Shown: in pieces, positions 21,772 through 23,938 of the stretch
How positions within the stretch are numbered: position 1 is the stretch's first letter
Layout of the letters: each line of letters opens with the position of its first letter
From: DAIRVC01 sp036803025
GTDB taxonomy: Bacteria; Chloroflexota; Anaerolineae; Anaerolineales; E44-bin32
Direction of reading: 5' to 3'
Length of the DNA: 23,938 nt
Assembly (NCBI GenBank): GCA_036803025.1
Contig: DAIRVC010000024.1
Location: 1 to 23,938, forward strand
Translations under genes and position numbers: made by a program
The notes under the pieces: model-generated
Told to the model about the DNA's origin: nothing
The model's input: only the letters and a program-made list of their open reading frames with translations
Databases searched by the model: none

Positions 21772-22221
21772 TCAGGCCGAGGGCTGGGATTCGATCCGGC
21801 GCGGCCAGTACAGCACCAGTCCAAGCAGACTGGCCAGCACCCCGGTGACCAATCCGATCACCTGAACCTGTCCGAACCACGGGGATGGCATGCGGTGGGC
21901 GCCGATGCTGATGAAGTCGGCCAGCGAGGCGACCGCGGCGATGACGTAGCCGGTGGCGATCAGGCGGGTGCCGATGTCGGCCCGCAGGGAGGTCGGCCTG
22001 CCATTGCGAACGACCTTGACGGTCGCCGCGGCGCTGATCAGGAGCAGCGCCAGCCCGGTAAGCCAGACCCCCACCTGGACGAATCCAACGATCGGGCTGC
22101 GGTTCATGCCGATGAGGTCGGGCTGCACGCCGATGGCGAAGATGATCAATCCGATGAGGACCAGGGTCATTCGGCGCCTGGCCCGCCGGACCTGGACCGG
22201 AGTGAGCTTACGGGTTGGCAT
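21772..22221 (-). CDS. Four-helix membrane protein of unknown function
   Basis: No family recognised. The 149-residue protein has a basic N-terminus (KLTPVQVRRARRRM) and four hydrophobic segments (about 19-36, 46-66, 84-106, 118-140) with a C-terminal WPRRIESQPSA. The gene begins three bases after the stop of the M19 dipeptidase gene and should be on the same transcript. The codon pattern and base composition look like those of the neighbours. It may be a small accessory membrane protein; nothing more can be said. Confidence 0.75.
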   Translation of the reverse strand: MPTRKLTPVQVRRARRRMTLVLIGLIIFAIGVQPDLIGMNRSPIVGFVQVGVWLTGLALLLISAAATVKVVRNGRPTSLRADIGTRLIATGYVIAAVASLADFISIGAHRMPSPWFGQVQVIGLVTGVLASLLGLVLYWPRRIESQPSA

Positions 22222-22224
22222 GCT

Positions 22225-23316
22225 TCATGTCTCCGGGAGCCCCCGCTGCAGCAGACCCAGCCAGTTCCCACTGAGGACGGCCTCGACCTGCGCCGCCGGA
22301 TAGCCGTGTCGGCTGAGCGTATCGCCAATTAACCCCAGGTCGGCGACGCTGTCAAGGCCGACTGGAATCGACTCCAATCCGAAGCCGCCGTCGAAATCGC
22401 TCCCCAGGCCGACATGGCTGGCATTGCCGACCAGCTGGCAGACATAGTCGATGTGGGCGAAGACGTCGTCCAGGCTGACGCTCTGGCGGGGGTCGGGATA
22501 TTCCCAACCTCGCCGCAGAAAGCGGTTGTACGGGACGATTCCCATCACGCCGCCCCTTTCCGCCAGGCGGCGGATGGCCGCATCGGTCAGATGCCGGTTG
22601 GCATACAGGCTGTGGCCCAGGGCGCGCGGATTGCTGTGTGAGGCGAGCAGTGTCCCCGGAAAACTGTCGAGGGCTTCGAGAACGCCGGCATCGTCAAGAT
22701 GTGTGAGGTCGAGCATCAAGCCCAACTCGGCGGTGACTTCGAGCAGCCGTCGGCCGGCGGCGGTGAATCCGCCCGGCTCACCGCTGCCGCCGGCGTAGCG
22801 GGTCGCCGCCCAGGCCGGCGCCAGCAGGCGCAAGCCGCGTGCCTGCCACTCGGGCAGCTCGTCCGGATGGCGCAGCGCCTCGGCGCCCTCCATCATCAGA
22901 AGCAGCCCGACGCGCCGCTCCCGGAGGTCGTTACTCTGCCAGGCCTGCATCAGGCCGTCGAGGTCGCGGCGGGTGCGCAGCAGCATCAGCTTCTCGGGAT
23001 TCTCGCCTACCAGGCGTTCGTAGTAGTCCAACTGCGCCAGGAGCAGACTGCGGGCCGCGTCGGGCGTGGCGTAGTGCAGCACCTCCCAGCCAGCCTCGGC
23101 GCGATGGACCGGGGCGGCGAAGAGTGAGGCGAAGACGACTGCCACGCGGCCCAGGAGCCACTCCGGCCAGCCGACGAGGGCCTGGCCGCGGTTGCGCGAC
23201 GGGGTGAGCGTGTCGCGCTCCAACTCGCGCGTGATCATCACCGGGCGAAGGACGTCGCGTCCGAACGTCAGCGCGTTCCAGGCAATGTCGCTGTGCGCGT
23301 CAACAATCAAGGTCAT
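22225..23316 (-). CDS. M19 family (renal-type) dipeptidase
   Basis: A 363-residue zinc hydrolase of the M19/membrane dipeptidase family. The metal ligands are visible: HSD near the N-terminus (His8, Asp10), bridging Glu143 in MMEGAEAL, His206 in LDLTHLDD, His227 in ASHSNPRAL, and Asp307 in LGSDFDG. The NWLGLL segment near the end is also typical. These enzymes hydrolyse dipeptides, including those with D-amino acids at the C-terminus. No signal peptide, so it is cytoplasmic. The start overlaps the stop of the LLM-class gene by four bases (ATGA). Confidence 0.95.
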   Translation of the reverse strand: MTLIVDAHSDIAWNALTFGRDVLRPVMITRELERDTLTPSRNRGQALVGWPEWLLGRVAVVFASLFAAPVHRAEAGWEVLHYATPDAARSLLLAQLDYYERLVGENPEKLMLLRTRRDLDGLMQAWQSNDLRERRVGLLLMMEGAEALRHPDELPEWQARGLRLLAPAWAATRYAGGSGEPGGFTAAGRRLLEVTAELGLMLDLTHLDDAGVLEALDSFPGTLLASHSNPRALGHSLYANRHLTDAAIRRLAERGGVMGIVPYNRFLRRGWEYPDPRQSVSLDDVFAHIDYVCQLVGNASHVGLGSDFDGGFGLESIPVGLDSVADLGLIGDTLSRHGYPAAQVEAVLSGNWLGLLQRGLPET

Positions 23317-23938
23317 GCGCTGCGCAGTTCCGAGGCCACCTGTTGCCAGAAATCATCCTGCACCCCGGGGCTGAAGGGCAGGTACAGGGTCAGCCGATCG
23401 ACCAATCCGGCGTAGCGCCGACGCAGTCCGGCGGGCACTCCGGCCGGTTCGGCCACGACGGCGAATTCATCCAGCATCGCGTCGCTGATCAGCGGCGTCA
23501 TCTGCTCCCAGGCCTTGCGCCGGGAGAGACGCCCCAGCTCGTCGGCCACATCGCCCCAGCCGTGCAGGGCCAAGACCGGCCGGTAGGAGGGTGTCGAGGC
23601 ATAGAAGGCGATCTGGAAGCGGACCAGGTCGGCCTCGCTCGGAGAGCTGACCACAAAGGCCGTCGTGGATAGCGCGATCTCGCCGGCACTGCGTCCGGCG
23701 CGCGCCGCGCCTTCGGCCAACGCCGGGCGGACGACCTCCCGCAGGTGGCGGGCCGAATGGAGCGGGTGGGCATGATAGCCGTCGGCGATTTCGCCCGCCA
23801 GGCGCGCCAGGCCCGGGTTGACACCGGAGAGATAGATCGGGATTTGCGGGTGGCTGATCGGTCCGGGGTTGAAGAACGGCGTCATCAGGCTGAGCTTGAA
23901 GTACTCCCCGCGGAATTGCAGGCGCTCGCCGTGCTGCC
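23313..23938 (-). CDS. LLM-class (F420-dependent type) oxidoreductase, C-terminal part
   Basis: The gene enters from the right edge; the first visible codons (from 23936) read QHGERLQFRGEYFKLSLM and lead into TPFFNPGPISHPQIPIYLSG, so the ATG at 23885 is internal and not the start. The segment GERLxFxGEYF...MTPFF is typical of the luciferase-like, F420-dependent reductase group (TIGR03617-like). Also visible: LARLAGEIADGYHAHPLHSARHL and DAMLDEFAVVAEPAGVPAGL. About 208 residues of a protein of roughly 330 are seen. It overlaps the M19 dipeptidase gene by four bases. Whether the cofactor is F420 or FMN cannot be decided here. Confidence 0.88.
   Translation of the reverse strand, partial: QHGERLQFRGEYFKLSLMTPFFNPGPISHPQIPIYLSGVNPGLARLAGEIADGYHAHPLHSARHLREVVRPALAEGAARAGRSAGEIALSTTAFVVSSPSEADLVRFQIAFYASTPSYRPVLALHGWGDVADELGRLSRRKAWEQMTPLISDAMLDEFAVVAEPAGVPAGLRRRYAGLVDRLTLYLPFSPGVQDDFWQQVASELRSA

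Overview
The window looks like chromosomal DNA of a high-GC bacterium, most likely a member of the Chloroflexota (Anaerolineae-like). That is an inference from protein style: PdxS/PdxT vitamin B6 synthesis, an R3H-type AAA ATPase, an F420-type luciferase-like oxidoreductase, a YhfC-type intramembrane protease, and dense gene packing with ATGA/GTGA overlaps and strong AGGAGG-type ribosome sites. No rRNA, tRNA, CRISPR, transposase or phage gene was recognised. Thirty protein genes are supported; two are cut by the window ends.

Layout. 1-600: the first codons of a gene leaving on the left (minus strand), then a gene-poor stretch with palindromes. 600-2521: a small DUF2917 gene divergent from a MocR-type (GntR plus aminotransferase fold) regulator, with a regular array of operator-like half-sites between them. 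2635-10085: a long minus-strand block of membrane export genes: a NatA/NatB-like ABC pair, then (after an intergenic region with two parS-like sites) a PLDc_N-like membrane protein, two further ABC ATPase/permease pairs, a YhfC-family protease, and a secreted-Ig/TM/zinc-ribbon protein. 10297-12390: a minus-strand operon of DUF4870 protein, YtrA-type GntR regulator, slipin (SPFH) and DUF4177 protein, driven by a good sigma-70 type promoter.

12663-17854: a plus-strand operon of pdxS, a PNPOx-like flavoprotein, pdxT, an unrecognised GNAT-like protein, an R3H/AAA ATPase and thymidylate kinase, mostly overlapping or within 15 bases of each other. 18161-18688: a secreted CHRD protein. 18754-19143 (minus): an FmdB-type zinc-ribbon protein sharing a divergent promoter region with gmk. 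19196-20577: gmk overlapping a rhomboid protease. 20660-21700: a ferredoxin-NADP reductase type flavoprotein behind a consensus promoter. 21772-23938 (minus): a small membrane protein, an M19 dipeptidase and the C-terminal part of an LLM-class oxidoreductase.

The most notable non-coding signals are two near-consensus parS sites (8046-8061 and 8157-8172), which suggest a ParB-binding locus within the export block, and the two-copy inverted half-site array with a 31-base period in front of the MocR gene. At the protein level, two otherwise unrelated products of the export block end in the same short acidic SRF-containing tail. Convergent and 3' gene ends carry perfect GC-rich stems mostly without U-tracts.
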